Virus record (IMG/VR): IMGVR_UViG_3300043409_002173
Span: 1 to 23,861 of that record
Length of the DNA stretch: 23,861 bases
From: a virus
Direction: 5' to 3' (one strand)
In this document: positions 12,002 through 21,387 of the stretch, one piece after another
Numbering within the stretch: the stretch's first letter is position 1
Layout: every line of letters starts with the position of its first letter
Program-made: the position numbers and the translations under genes
Notes under the pieces: generated by a model
What the model was told of the DNA's origin: nothing
Seen by the model: only the letters and a program-made list of their open reading frames with translations
The model's database searches: none

Positions 12002-14908
12002 TTATTTTGACTTTATCTTTACTTGTAAATTACTTTGGGCTTCCCTTAATGATTCTAGTATTAAAATAGGTTGCCCGCTTGCGTTAGTTGCTTGCGTTGG
12101 TTGTTGGTCTGCTCTAGCTATTATTGAAGTTCTAGCAGGGTTTTCAAAGCTTGATGTTGCTGTTGCTGTTGCCGTTGTTGGTGCGCTTGTTGTTCCGCTA
12201 CTTTGACCTGACTGACCTGCTCCGCTTCCAATATCTGTATTTAATATATTTTGAACAGACTTAAATCCTGTTGTTGCAGCTAGTGCAACAGCTGGGATAG
12301 CTAAAGGAAATCCTAATTTAACACCAGCCGTAATACCCTCGTATGTGTTAATTAAAGCGGTTGCAATTGATAACTCTTTGCTTTCACCAAATATAGCCTG
12401 CGCAACCGCTATCGAATCTTTCAGCATTCGTAGTTGATTTTCTCTATTTGTTTTCGAAACCTCTTTATCTATTACACCTTTAGCTAACTTATACCTCTTA
12501 TCCTCATTAATTTTTATTTGAGTTAATTGCGCCTGTGTTATCTTTCCATTATCTAAATCTAATTGCGCTAATCTTAATCTTTCAGTATGTTCTTCTTCTA
12601 ATATTTTTAAACGTAATTGACTTTCAGCATATCCTTGCTCTTCAATAGTCAATAATCGGTTTTCGTATTCCAAAACTCTAAGAGCTTCTTCTTCTTCTTT
12701 TCTAGCGATTTCAGATTCTTTAAAAGTAGCATTTATAGCTTCTAAGCTTTCACGGTAGCCGTTTTCAATTTCTAGTTTTGCGGTTGCCTTGTCTCGTTCG
12801 TTTAATAGAGATTGTTCTATCCTTGCGTTTTCGGCTTCTTTTAAAAATTGTGCGTTTTTGATTAACTCATTTTTTTCTTCTTGACTTATACGTTTCTTTT
12901 CTTCTATTGCTTTTTGTTGTAAAGCAATTTCTTCATCAATAGTTTTTGTAGATATTTCTAAAATTTTTTTTGATTGCTCTTCTGCATTTTTAACAGCTTC
13001 GGTATTCCCTTGTATTTTGTTTAAATCAGAATAATATTTTGTATAAAAAGCTAATTGTTCTTCCGCCGTGTGTTTTTCAGTTTCAAAAGTTACCTTTTTG
13101 TCTGACAATTCCTTAATTGCTAATGCGGTTCTTGCTTCAGCTTCTTTTTTCAAAACGTTAGTTTGTAGAGCTTTTCCAGCCATTAATCTGTCGTCAATAT
13201 CTTTATATTCCCCTAACATATCCCTTAGCCTATCTGCTTGGTTTGCCGATAGTTGGAATTTTTTAGCCATATCAAAAAGATTAATTCCAATTCTTACAAA
13301 TCCTTGCTCGTCAAACAAATTTCCAGCTCCTATCTTATTGTCTGTTACTTTTTTGAATAACCTGTCATACTCCCCTAACGCTTGCATTTTTAAAGCCTGC
13401 TCTTTTGCCACAATAGCTCCTATCTCTTTAGATGTGATACCTTCTTTATGTAGTTTAGTATCCAACAATTCTACCTGTTTTTTCAAGCCACCTGTAACTA
13501 TTTTAAATTCATCATCTGCAATTTGAACATTTGCATCACTAATTTTTTTACTTTTTTGAAGATTAAATAATTTAAGTTCTTGTTCGTTAGTGTATAGTGT
13601 TGCTCTTTTCCTTTGTAGTTCGTTAAACTGAGTTGCTACCGTTAAATCATTTTCTAATAATTCTTTTGTTAATTTACGCCCATTTAAAGCAATAGCAAGT
13701 TTTCGTTGTTCTACTCCCAATTCTTGCTTTGCTAATTTTGCAACCTCCGTCAATTGATTCTTTTGCAAATTAATAACACCTTTCATAGCTTGACTTCTTG
13801 AATCCATACTTTTGGTAGTATCTTCAAACCTAATCTGCATTTCCTTTTCTTTACCCGCATTAACCGCAAGTGTAACCGATAGTTTAGCGGAAGAAGCTTC
13901 TAATTCTCTTATAGCTTTGTTTAAATCAGCCGTGGCCCTATACGCTTTAATTGCATTATCTCCCATATTTGATAACGCATCGCCTGCGCTTGAGAAATCC
14001 GCCATTGAAATAAATTTAACTACACTCATGACCGATTCTCCAAGGCTTTTAAAACTAGCAATTACGCCATCTATTACGTTTTTAACTGGAGCAAAAGAAT
14101 CGTATAGTTTAGTAACTACTGCTATTATACCAGTTATAACAGCTAATATACCTACTTTTGAAAGAGTTAAAAAAGACTTGCCTAACCCTTCAAAACCTTT
14201 TGATGCCTTTTCTGTTGCAACCGTTTGGGTATTAGTAGATTCTGCTGCTAGTTGTGAACTTGTCTTAAAACCCAACATTGATTTAGTTGCTTGACCTGCT
14301 TGAGTTGCATAATTAGATACTGTTTTACCGCCCTCGCCGACAATCTTGCTAAAACCAGCTACTACCGTTCTAGCTTGCTGAACAACTGGTATATTATTGG
14401 CAAAACCGCTACCCAATTCAAATATTTTCTGTCTATAATTTCCAGTTATATGACTAGCTTTCTCTAATTCCGTTCCGTTATCAACAATGAATTTTTTATT
14501 TTTATTCATTTTATCGTTTAATAACTCGATAGCCTGCGCCCCCTCCTTAGTACTTGCATCAACCTGATTACGGATAGCTAATAATTCTTTATTTTGAATA
14601 GTGGCTTGCTCGATAGATTTAGCATTTTCGGTCAAGGCTTTATTTTCTTTCACCTGGGCCAAAGTCAAGTCATTAACCGCTGTTTGCTGTTTTTTATAAG
14701 AATCAGTAAGCTGTTTTAATTCAGCTTCGTTTTCTACAAACTTTTTTGTTTGCTCCCCTGTTGCATCACCGTTTTTTAAAATATCTTTTCTTAAATCGGC
14801 ATTGGCTTTTTGAAGTTCAAAAATCTGTTGCTTTGTCTTTACAATGCTATCATTTGCTTCTTTTCGGTCTATTGTAAGAGTAGCAATATTTATAATATTT
14901 GATTCCAT
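12002..14908 (-). CDS. Tail tape measure protein, 968 aa
   Basis: The longest gene of the window and strongly coiled-coil. Residues 15-150 are heptad-rich (IFELQKANADLRKDI and following), 330-600 and 630-800 are Lys/Glu/Ala-rich helices, and a hydrophobic segment KVGILAVITGIIAVVTKLY lies at 251-269. Near the C-terminus comes INTYEGITAGVKLGFPLAIPA, a segment typical of Bacteroidota tape measures. Then comes a low-complexity Ser/Thr/Gly/Ala linker (GSGAGQSGQSSGTTSAP) and a short final domain ending LQVKIKSK. It sets tail length and takes part in DNA injection. It abuts the preceding gene with no gap. Unusually, the tail proteins that normally follow the tape measure are encoded before it. Confidence 0.85.
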   Translation of the reverse strand: MESNIINIATLTIDRKEANDSIVKTKQQIFELQKANADLRKDILKNGDATGEQTKKFVENEAELKQLTDSYKKQQTAVNDLTLAQVKENKALTENAKSIEQATIQNKELLAIRNQVDASTKEGAQAIELLNDKMNKNKKFIVDNGTELEKASHITGNYRQKIFELGSGFANNIPVVQQARTVVAGFSKIVGEGGKTVSNYATQAGQATKSMLGFKTSSQLAAESTNTQTVATEKASKGFEGLGKSFLTLSKVGILAVITGIIAVVTKLYDSFAPVKNVIDGVIASFKSLGESVMSVVKFISMADFSSAGDALSNMGDNAIKAYRATADLNKAIRELEASSAKLSVTLAVNAGKEKEMQIRFEDTTKSMDSRSQAMKGVINLQKNQLTEVAKLAKQELGVEQRKLAIALNGRKLTKELLENDLTVATQFNELQRKRATLYTNEQELKLFNLQKSKKISDANVQIADDEFKIVTGGLKKQVELLDTKLHKEGITSKEIGAIVAKEQALKMQALGEYDRLFKKVTDNKIGAGNLFDEQGFVRIGINLFDMAKKFQLSANQADRLRDMLGEYKDIDDRLMAGKALQTNVLKKEAEARTALAIKELSDKKVTFETEKHTAEEQLAFYTKYYSDLNKIQGNTEAVKNAEEQSKKILEISTKTIDEEIALQQKAIEEKKRISQEEKNELIKNAQFLKEAENARIEQSLLNERDKATAKLEIENGYRESLEAINATFKESEIARKEEEEALRVLEYENRLLTIEEQGYAESQLRLKILEEEHTERLRLAQLDLDNGKITQAQLTQIKINEDKRYKLAKGVIDKEVSKTNRENQLRMLKDSIAVAQAIFGESKELSIATALINTYEGITAGVKLGFPLAIPAVALAATTGFKSVQNILNTDIGSGAGQSGQSSGTTSAPTTATATATSSFENPARTSIIARADQQPTQATNASGQPILILESLREAQSNLQVKIKSK

Positions 14909-17149
14909 TTATTCTGTTTTAGTGAATTTCCAATTTAAGTTTGTAAAAACTATTTTACCATCTACTGGGCTGTTTCTACTTCCGTATAAATACCCCTCAA
15001 TTTGAATGTATATAATTTCTCCTGCGTACGCCATTCGAGAATATTGTATAGCTATATTATCAACTTCTTGCGTTACAGTATTATATCCGTTTTGAGAATA
15101 AGCCGAAGTAAGGTACATATTCCAATACGCGTGTCTAGTTGAAAAAATATTGAACCTAACTTCATGAGATGCCGAAGTAGAGAACTCATTTGACTGATTT
15201 CTAACAGTTACTATAAGTTTTTCTATAATCAAATCAAAAGTAATCCAACCGTCTTTTTGAATTTCCAATACTTTAAATACAGGTAGGTTAAAATTAGGAA
15301 TATTAACCTCTAAAGGTTGTAATGAATTTTTAATATTAAAAGGGGTTTCTACCAAATTGGTTAAATTAATACTGTATCTATAATCATTAACTTCCTCAAA
15401 TAAAACTTCCTCTTCTATATCTAAATTGCTTTGAAATTCTGAAATATAGTTGGTTAAACCTATATTTGTAACGTTAATATTAGCCAATCTACTTACTCCA
15501 CCTTCTAAACTTGTGTAAAAAAATACAATATTAGTATTGCTTATGTTACTTACTACTTCTTTATTTGCTACTCTTATTTCAAATTGCGTAGTGACGTCAA
15601 ATGTAACAGGAAAAGCTAAAACTTCAATGCCATTTACGAATATAAAATTTTTATTTAAATCCGCGTTTTGAATAGTTATAGAACTAGCTGCACTCTTATT
15701 AATTGAAGCGTAAAGCAAAGACTGGTCTGTTATATAAACTTCTTCATTAACACCAATACTTAAATTCAAATCATAAACTATCGGAATATCCACTGCTGTT
15801 TTTTGAATCAACAAGGATTTGATAGAAATATTATCCTTTTTAGTACTAAAATTAATTTCTAAAGGCATCCAATAAGAAGATAGTTGTTTTATAAAAAAAA
15901 CTTGTTGCATATTGAAATCATTTAACAACAACGCATTGTATTTGAAATCTAATTCAGCAATTACTGGTTGTTCTATATTATCGGTATAAGATTTATGGAA
16001 TCGTTGATAAATTTCAAGTATGTTTGGAGAAACAGATACATACATACCAACTTCGTCTTTTATTCCATTTACATAAATGGAATAAAACTTAATTTCTGTT
16101 TCAAATCTATACAAATTTAATTTCTTTGGCTCTGTAATCTCTCCAACCTCTCTTAAAGGTATTGTGCCATCTTCTTTTATTTCTTGATCGGAAAACAAAC
16201 GCATATTACCTGCTCCAAAATCAGAATTTAAGTATACTTTTTCTTTTTCTAACGATTTATTATTATTAAAAAAACTATTGTAAAATTCTAAACCTTCTGA
16301 ATATTTTACTATGTTTTTTTTTGCCAAGCCTTCCTCACTTACATATTGTTTTTCTTTATCAAAATATTCACTGTAATCAATGAAATTATCTTTTAGAGTT
16401 TCAATGTTTTTCCAAAGATTAAAACTTGCGTATCTTGTAGAATCTAAAACATCAATATAGCCATTAAATGTTTCTAAAACTGATTCAAGAAAATCAAAAG
16501 TTGTTAAGCTATCAGAAAATTGCGCTGTACCATCTGCGCCATACCAACCTACATCGCTTGAGAAATAATATAAAGGAAAATATGTATCAAGTAGGTAATC
16601 CCCTGACAATGTATATCCTAATTTTTTAAATATAGTTTCTATTGCGAATTTAATATTAATTAAAATATTAGATTCTTCTAGTACTATTAATCCACTTTCA
16701 GACTGCGCACTAATACAAGCAGTGGTAACGTTGCCTGTTCGATTGTGTTTTTCAATAAAATTATAAATATTGGCTTTATTGTAATTTGTCCCAAAATCTA
16801 CATCTTTCATTAACAACTCTTTTGCTTTTTTCAATAAAAAACTATCTGAAAAAACTATGTAAGTATCAAATGACTCACTATCTTTTTTTATTTTTAGTTG
16901 TTGCTTTTTTAAATAAATTGTATCATTAAAAACCACATCACAATCAATAGACTGTGCCATGTTTTTTGATTTGGTATTAGGAAGATAATTTGAATTTAAA
17001 ATCCTTAAATTATTACTACTTTTATCTAATTTAAAATTATTGGTAAAAGAATATGACTCTTGCAGTCCATTTAATTTTTGCGTTCTTTTAAACGTTACTA
17101 TCTGATTCTTATCTACATCTAAGTCTTCATTATTTACAATTAATCTCAT
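14909..17149 (-). CDS. Large tail protein, hub/Tal-like, 746 aa
   Basis: The N-terminal part (MRLIVNNEDLDVDKNQIVTF, then FTNNFKLDKSSNNLRIL at 35-51) resembles the start of large tail-tip proteins of Bacteroidota phages. These share a pattern of fixed strands followed by '..NLR.L' and a hydrophobic strand pair (here DVVFNDTIYLKKQQLKIKK, 71-89). The rest is Asn-, Ser- and Tyr-rich with many predicted strands and no catalytic motif seen. A baseplate hub or tail-associated adhesin is the likely role. It overlaps the previous gene by 4 bases and touches the tape measure. It could also carry the receptor-binding region, as its C-terminal 250 residues look like several beta domains. Confidence 0.6.
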   Translation of the reverse strand: MRLIVNNEDLDVDKNQIVTFKRTQKLNGLQESYSFTNNFKLDKSSNNLRILNSNYLPNTKSKNMAQSIDCDVVFNDTIYLKKQQLKIKKDSESFDTYIVFSDSFLLKKAKELLMKDVDFGTNYNKANIYNFIEKHNRTGNVTTACISAQSESGLIVLEESNILINIKFAIETIFKKLGYTLSGDYLLDTYFPLYYFSSDVGWYGADGTAQFSDSLTTFDFLESVLETFNGYIDVLDSTRYASFNLWKNIETLKDNFIDYSEYFDKEKQYVSEEGLAKKNIVKYSEGLEFYNSFFNNNKSLEKEKVYLNSDFGAGNMRLFSDQEIKEDGTIPLREVGEITEPKKLNLYRFETEIKFYSIYVNGIKDEVGMYVSVSPNILEIYQRFHKSYTDNIEQPVIAELDFKYNALLLNDFNMQQVFFIKQLSSYWMPLEINFSTKKDNISIKSLLIQKTAVDIPIVYDLNLSIGVNEEVYITDQSLLYASINKSAASSITIQNADLNKNFIFVNGIEVLAFPVTFDVTTQFEIRVANKEVVSNISNTNIVFFYTSLEGGVSRLANINVTNIGLTNYISEFQSNLDIEEEVLFEEVNDYRYSINLTNLVETPFNIKNSLQPLEVNIPNFNLPVFKVLEIQKDGWITFDLIIEKLIVTVRNQSNEFSTSASHEVRFNIFSTRHAYWNMYLTSAYSQNGYNTVTQEVDNIAIQYSRMAYAGEIIYIQIEGYLYGSRNSPVDGKIVFTNLNWKFTKTE

Positions 17150-18243
17150 ATTTTTAGTTTTAAAATATAATCAAAGGTAAGCATTTGATTTGCTTTTGAA
17201 CCTGTTAATTCCGCTTCAATAAAAAAATCATTACCATTAACCTGCTTCATATTAACCTCAACTTTTGGCGACCTTAACAAGTCTTCAAATAATTCTTGAA
17301 GTTCTATCATTTTGCTTCCTTTAAAAGAAAATTCATTATTGTATTCCGAACTAGCCTGTACTTGTGGAGAAATATTTTCGTTTTCGTTATAGTAAGAATT
17401 ATTATAAAATTCTACCTTACTTCTATTTGAATTATTAGAATCAATTTGGCTATAAAAATAAGAGTAACCGCCTTTTCGATTAAAGAAACGAAATTGAACT
17501 ATTGGAACGCAATCTATACCTTTAAAATTAGTTACATAATGCTTATATGCTGCATTCCCATTATTAACGCTTAGCAACGTCATGCCTTTAACACTATCAA
17601 CTTGCTGTGTCGTTAGTAATGCTGTACCAACGCCTTCTATCTCTGGAATACTTGCGAAAAGATTGTTAATATTAACTGTGTTTAAATTGCTTTCGTTTTG
17701 GAATACAGATAAGTAGTTATTAAAACCGCTACATACTTCTATTGTGTTTGGTGCTAATATTGTGTTTACCGTTGGTATGGTAGGGTTAAAAAACTTATCC
17801 GATTGGTATTTAGTACCGAGCATAGAAAAGAAAATACCAGTATATGAATCTACTTGATTTGCGCTTTCAATAAAAACAAAATCATCAAATGTATAGCCAT
17901 CAAAAAAATAAGTACTATCATCGGGCAACGCTCCATTTTTAACAATTAAAGATGTACTAAATTTTTCTATGCCAAAGTTTTTATTTTTACTAAAATCATA
18001 ATCAAAATCTTTCAATTGAAGAGCTTTGAAAATTTCCTGACAATTTATCGAAAATACTTTAGTTTTAGTATTTGGCGGTATGTTTTTTATCGTAGCGGTT
18101 GCATTTCTCCATTCCGAAGTAATTACTACATCCAAAAGATAGTCATCATAATTGCCTACCAACGAATCGGTAGTAAATTCAAAGATAACTGGATTAGTGG
18201 CATTAAAAAATAAAGCTGGTTGCTTGCTTACCGTGATAGCCAT
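17146..18243 (-). CDS. Tail protein, possible distal tail protein, 365 aa
   Basis: A beta-rich protein starting MAITVSKQPALFFNATNPVI, with VPIVQFRFFNRKGGYSYFYS at about 246-265. That F/N-x-K-G-G-Y-S-Y-F motif occurs, from memory, in a conserved tail protein that neighbours the hub protein in Bacteroidota siphophages. The acidic and Asn-rich C-terminal part ends KANQMLTFDYILKLKI. It precedes the 746-residue hub-like protein with a 4-base overlap, and the pair parallels the Dit-Tal pair of other siphophages, but encoded upstream of the tape measure. The assignment rests mainly on context. Confidence 0.5.
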   Translation of the reverse strand: MAITVSKQPALFFNATNPVIFEFTTDSLVGNYDDYLLDVVITSEWRNATATIKNIPPNTKTKVFSINCQEIFKALQLKDFDYDFSKNKNFGIEKFSTSLIVKNGALPDDSTYFFDGYTFDDFVFIESANQVDSYTGIFFSMLGTKYQSDKFFNPTIPTVNTILAPNTIEVCSGFNNYLSVFQNESNLNTVNINNLFASIPEIEGVGTALLTTQQVDSVKGMTLLSVNNGNAAYKHYVTNFKGIDCVPIVQFRFFNRKGGYSYFYSQIDSNNSNRSKVEFYNNSYYNENENISPQVQASSEYNNEFSFKGSKMIELQELFEDLLRSPKVEVNMKQVNGNDFFIEAELTGSKANQMLTFDYILKLKI

Positions 18244-18653
18244 TTTATTTTATTTAAATCTTGTTTATATTCTTCTACTGCTATATTGACAATATTATTT
18301 ACATTGTTTTCACTAATTACCTCTTGCAATAATACAGACCCCCCTTTTTTATCCCAACTCGTCCCTTCGGTCAATATGTTTGCTAAAACTGAATTAGCAT
18401 CTAAAAACAAGCCTTTTGCATCTAACCATGTTTGAATATCTTGCAATGTTGGTTTTCTTTTATATTGTTCCCCATCTCTTAATTCTAAGATGTAACTTTC
18501 GGCAACTACTGAAATTTCTGTCTTGTCTTTTGTTGAAGTGTCTTTAGCTTCTACTGATTCAATTAATTGTTTAGTTGCCACCATATTTTCAGCGACAATA
18601 GCACCTTTTAACGGCTGCACAAACATATCATCTACCAAAGATTCTAAATCCAT
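18228..18653 (-). CDS. Putative neck or tail-completion protein (HK97 gp10-like), 141 aa
   Basis: The segment YKRKPTLQDIQTWLDAKGLF (about residues 63-82), followed by VLANILTEGTSWDKKGG (89-105) and then a helical C-terminus (VEEYKQDLNKIKWLSR), has a known layout. It is the 'P...I..Wl..KGL..... l...I...G......GG' pattern of HK97-gp10-like neck proteins common in Bacteroidota phages, which help join head and tail. Identification is by pattern memory only. Overlaps with both neighbours are 10 and 16 bases. Confidence 0.48.
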   Translation of the reverse strand: MDLESLVDDMFVQPLKGAIVAENMVATKQLIESVEAKDTSTKDKTEISVVAESYILELRDGEQYKRKPTLQDIQTWLDAKGLFLDANSVLANILTEGTSWDKKGGSVLLQEVISENNVNNIVNIAVEEYKQDLNKIKWLSR

Positions 18654-19105
18654 ATCGTGTAATTAATTTCAATACCAGTACTCTCTATTGCTTTGGCATA
18701 TTTTACAGTGTTGTAAATTGGTCTTACATTATTTACTTCAAATTGATAACCACAATTAATATAATTTATAAACTGTTTTATAAAATCAAAAGTAATCATA
18801 TCTTTTACAATACTAACATATTGACCGTTAGAGTAATTAACATCTGTATTGAAACCAGAAGGAACGCCAATAAATAAAACCCCTGTAAATTGTGTTTTTG
18901 CTTGGTCTAAAATTGGCGTGGCTTGACTGATTACATTTGCGAAATAAACATTAATTATTTCGTTGGTATTTACTCCTGTCGGGTCTGTATCATAATATTG
19001 AAACTCATTATACAAAGCTATGTACTGAAATATCTCAGAAGGCTCTACTGCATCAACTGGTAAAATGTATGTATTATCCTTTGGCTTTAGGTTTATTGCG
19101 CTCAT
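18644..19105 (-). CDS. Putative tail-terminator-like protein, 153 aa
   Basis: An alpha/beta protein with strand FTGVLFIGVP (about 73-82), helix TFDFIKQFINYINCGYQFEV (about 104-123), then KYAKAIESTGIEINYTIWI at the end. The ending, a strand after 'GIEI.y.iW', resembles tail-terminator and minor tail proteins, and the location between two likely connector proteins fits. No motif is decisive. It overlaps the preceding gene by 32 bases and the following by 10. Confidence 0.42.
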   Translation of the reverse strand: MSAINLKPKDNTYILPVDAVEPSEIFQYIALYNEFQYYDTDPTGVNTNEIINVYFANVISQATPILDQAKTQFTGVLFIGVPSGFNTDVNYSNGQYVSIVKDMITFDFIKQFINYINCGYQFEVNNVRPIYNTVKYAKAIESTGIEINYTIWI

Positions 19106-19589
19106 ATTCGTTATAGCTTTGTAATTTTTCTGCTAATATACTCAAAATAATTGTATCAAGATTAAACAACTCTCTTTTAGCTTGGTCTTTTTCATTTATG
19201 TTTAAGGGTATGTTTTTTTTATTGGCCCAATAGTTTAGGTAATAATACTTATTTACAATATCATTTTCAAAACCACCGCTGCTGTTTGGTATGTTGTAAC
19301 TAGCATTAGTGTATTCAATAGCTTCTTTTATTTGTATAATGGATTTTAGAAACTTGTAATAAAATGCTTGATTTATTATTTCGGTATGTTCTTTTTTTAT
19401 TTTAAAATTAAATTTAGACCATATATTGTTTACGACTGATTTAATATCGGATTCATTTTTAGCCTCCTGCAAATCAAACCAATCATAAGCATTTACTTTC
19501 GCCGTAATTTCACTTACCGATATACCTATGTCTAAGAACTGAGAAAAAGTATCTTTGTGTTTTAATATTGTTTTTTCTATTAAGCCCAT
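19074..19589 (-). CDS. Hypothetical phage protein, possible head-tail adaptor, 171 aa
   Basis: A charged, largely helical protein (start MGLIEKTILKHKDTFSQFLD, later ILKFSN-free Lys/Asn-rich helices such as YKFLKSIIQIKEAIEYTN, and a KKNIPLNINEKDQAKRE segment). I recognise no domain. It directly follows the large terminase with a 10-base overlap and precedes two likely neck proteins, so an adaptor role is possible. The C-terminus is very basic (NKPKAKG). Confidence 0.42.
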   Translation of the reverse strand: MGLIEKTILKHKDTFSQFLDIGISVSEITAKVNAYDWFDLQEAKNESDIKSVVNNIWSKFNFKIKKEHTEIINQAFYYKFLKSIIQIKEAIEYTNASYNIPNSSGGFENDIVNKYYYLNYWANKKNIPLNINEKDQAKRELFNLDTIILSILAEKLQSYNEYERNKPKAKG

Positions 19590-20989
19590 TGCGGTAGTGT
19601 TTTAAGTTCAAAAATAAATCTCATTAGTAACGCATCGAACCAGTCGGGGCTTCTTCCAGTACGTTCTTTGAATTTCTTTTTAGGTTCTAGCGAAATTTTA
19701 CCTTCATCGTCCGTTGGTAATCTACATATCTGCTCTAAGTCTGCAATTATTTGCTTTTTAAAAGTAAGGTCTTCTATGTAAATCAAACCCTCATCTACAT
19801 ATTTTTTAAGCATAAAAGCACACTCACTTTTTAAGTTTTTATATTGTTTATCCTTAATAGGTGCGCTATTGTTTACAAATCCACGAGCAACTGTCAATCT
19901 CTTTAAGCTGTTAGCTGTGAACTTCCTTAGTCCGTCTGCATCGTAAACGATATTACTAAACGGTATCTTATGCAGCTCAGCCAATTCTTTAATTTTAGTG
20001 CCAATTGCGGTTTCGTCTATTTTATCTATTCCGTAAGTTTTAATAACTTTGAAACCCTCCCAAATAAATATTGTAAATAAATCCGCTCCCATGTAGGCTA
20101 TATCGGCGGTCATATATCTTTGATTATTACCTTGTACGTAGTTGTTTGTGAAAATATCACATATTTTGGAATAATCAAACATAGCGTAGGGGTTGTCGTC
20201 AAATTCAAAGTTCCCGTATATCTGACGTTGTTTAGTCGATTCCGATATGGTGTTGTCGTTAAGCATATCGTTAATCCATTCAGCAACTGCTGGATTAGGA
20301 TTATCGCTAGGTAATGCTAAAACAAATTTTCTAAATTCTTTTTCTTGACCATCAACGGAAGGCTTGTAGAATTTACTGTAAACGTGATTTTTAGCAGGAT
20401 TAAAACACTCAAACATTTTTCTTTTAAGTCCGTGTTTTTCATTGTTTCGCCATCCTGTTCTTTCAAATAGTTTGTCAATTATTTCTTGGTCTGTTTCGTT
20501 GCTTTCATCTACGGCACACCTTGTTAGTTCAAAACCTCCAAATCTTGTATGCAACGGGTCTGTTGGATGTTTAGCCGAATCAATTAAAAATATTTCACTT
20601 TTATTTGTGAAAGTGATTTTGTTTAATTGTTGATTGTAGTTGTAATCCTCTCCTGTCTCGATACCATAAAAACTTAGTTGCTTAAAAAGAGTTAGTAAAG
20701 CGGTTCTTTTTAAAGTCGTTAATTCCTTTCTAGCTAAACCCCAAGCAATATCTGGGTAAGCTAAACAATCAAAAATAATTGCCACGACTTCTATAACAGT
20801 CTTGCCCGATCTAGCTGCTCCTCCATATCCTATCGAGGTTGTAGTTTCATCCGATAGTAGTCTAAGAGTTTTTATTTGCTTATCGGTGCAATAGAAATAA
20901 TCCCCATTAGCATAGGAACCAATAGGGATAGATTTATACTCTTTACGTTTGTAAAGTTCTATGTAAATATTAAGCTCCGCTCTTGTCAT
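19580..20989 (-). CDS. terL: Terminase large subunit, 469 aa
   Basis: The DNA-packaging motor. The ATPase part shows Walker A GAARSGKT (57-64), a Walker B-like strand ending LTRCAVDESN (155-164; D161, E162), and a coupling motif MFECFNPAK (192-200). The C-terminal nuclease shows the RNase H-like acidic residues D296 (TADIAYMGAD), D350 or D352 (VYDADG), and D449/D452 (PDWFDALLM). The length matches the family. It would dock on the portal and cut concatemeric DNA. It overlaps the small subunit by 20 bases. The call is clear from motifs. Confidence 0.92.
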   Translation of the reverse strand: MTRAELNIYIELYKRKEYKSIPIGSYANGDYFYCTDKQIKTLRLLSDETTTSIGYGGAARSGKTVIEVVAIIFDCLAYPDIAWGLARKELTTLKRTALLTLFKQLSFYGIETGEDYNYNQQLNKITFTNKSEIFLIDSAKHPTDPLHTRFGGFELTRCAVDESNETDQEIIDKLFERTGWRNNEKHGLKRKMFECFNPAKNHVYSKFYKPSVDGQEKEFRKFVLALPSDNPNPAVAEWINDMLNDNTISESTKQRQIYGNFEFDDNPYAMFDYSKICDIFTNNYVQGNNQRYMTADIAYMGADLFTIFIWEGFKVIKTYGIDKIDETAIGTKIKELAELHKIPFSNIVYDADGLRKFTANSLKRLTVARGFVNNSAPIKDKQYKNLKSECAFMLKKYVDEGLIYIEDLTFKKQIIADLEQICRLPTDDEGKISLEPKKKFKERTGRSPDWFDALLMRFIFELKTLPQWA

Positions 20990-21383
20990 TTAGTTCTTTA
21001 ACTGCTTTCGCTCTTTGTATCAATTCCTCTGTGGTAAGGTTTTCTATTGCAATACCTGTTTTAATTTCTCCTGAGTGTTCTTGGTGTGTCTGCGACAATC
21101 TTCTATGTTCTTCTGGACTTGCAATTAGTTTCATCAACCCCATTTGCAAAGTTGCGTTGTCGCTATCGTACCATTTTTTACGCAAAGATACTTTTATAGT
21201 TGTTCTGTTTACTTCCAATAATTCCCTTAACTCGTTAAAATCGTTAGAATCGGGTTTGAAATAATCATAAAATGTAGGTTTTGAAATAGGCAAAAAAGCA
21301 ACGATGTCCTCCACAAAAAACAAGTTGTGTTTGACTATCATTTCCTTTGCTTGTTGGAAGATTTTATTTTTGTCGTATGCCAT
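20970..21383 (-). CDS. terS: Terminase small subunit, 137 aa
   Basis: A helix-turn-helix is visible at about residues 24-42 (VEDIVAFLPISKPTFYDYF), followed by a helical segment with SLRKKWYDSDNATLQMGLMKLI and EEHRRLSQTHQEH. This is the 'W..sdnp.lqi.l.Kl....EE..rLs' layout of phage small terminases in Bacteroidota. It recognises the packaging start on phage DNA and passes it to the large subunit encoded next. The 20-base overlap with terL supports coupled translation. Confidence 0.82.
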   Translation of the reverse strand: MAYDKNKIFQQAKEMIVKHNLFFVEDIVAFLPISKPTFYDYFKPDSNDFNELRELLEVNRTTIKVSLRKKWYDSDNATLQMGLMKLIASPEEHRRLSQTHQEHSGEIKTGIAIENLTTEELIQRAKAVKELNDKSGA

Positions 21384-21387
21384 AATT

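Noticed and set aside
13068-13526. Plus-strand frames of 152 codons here and 160 codons at 13812-14294
   Set aside because: Both are antisense to the tape measure coding sequence; their composition (Ser, Leu, Ile, Phe-rich) is the usual mirror of Lys/Glu/Ala helices.
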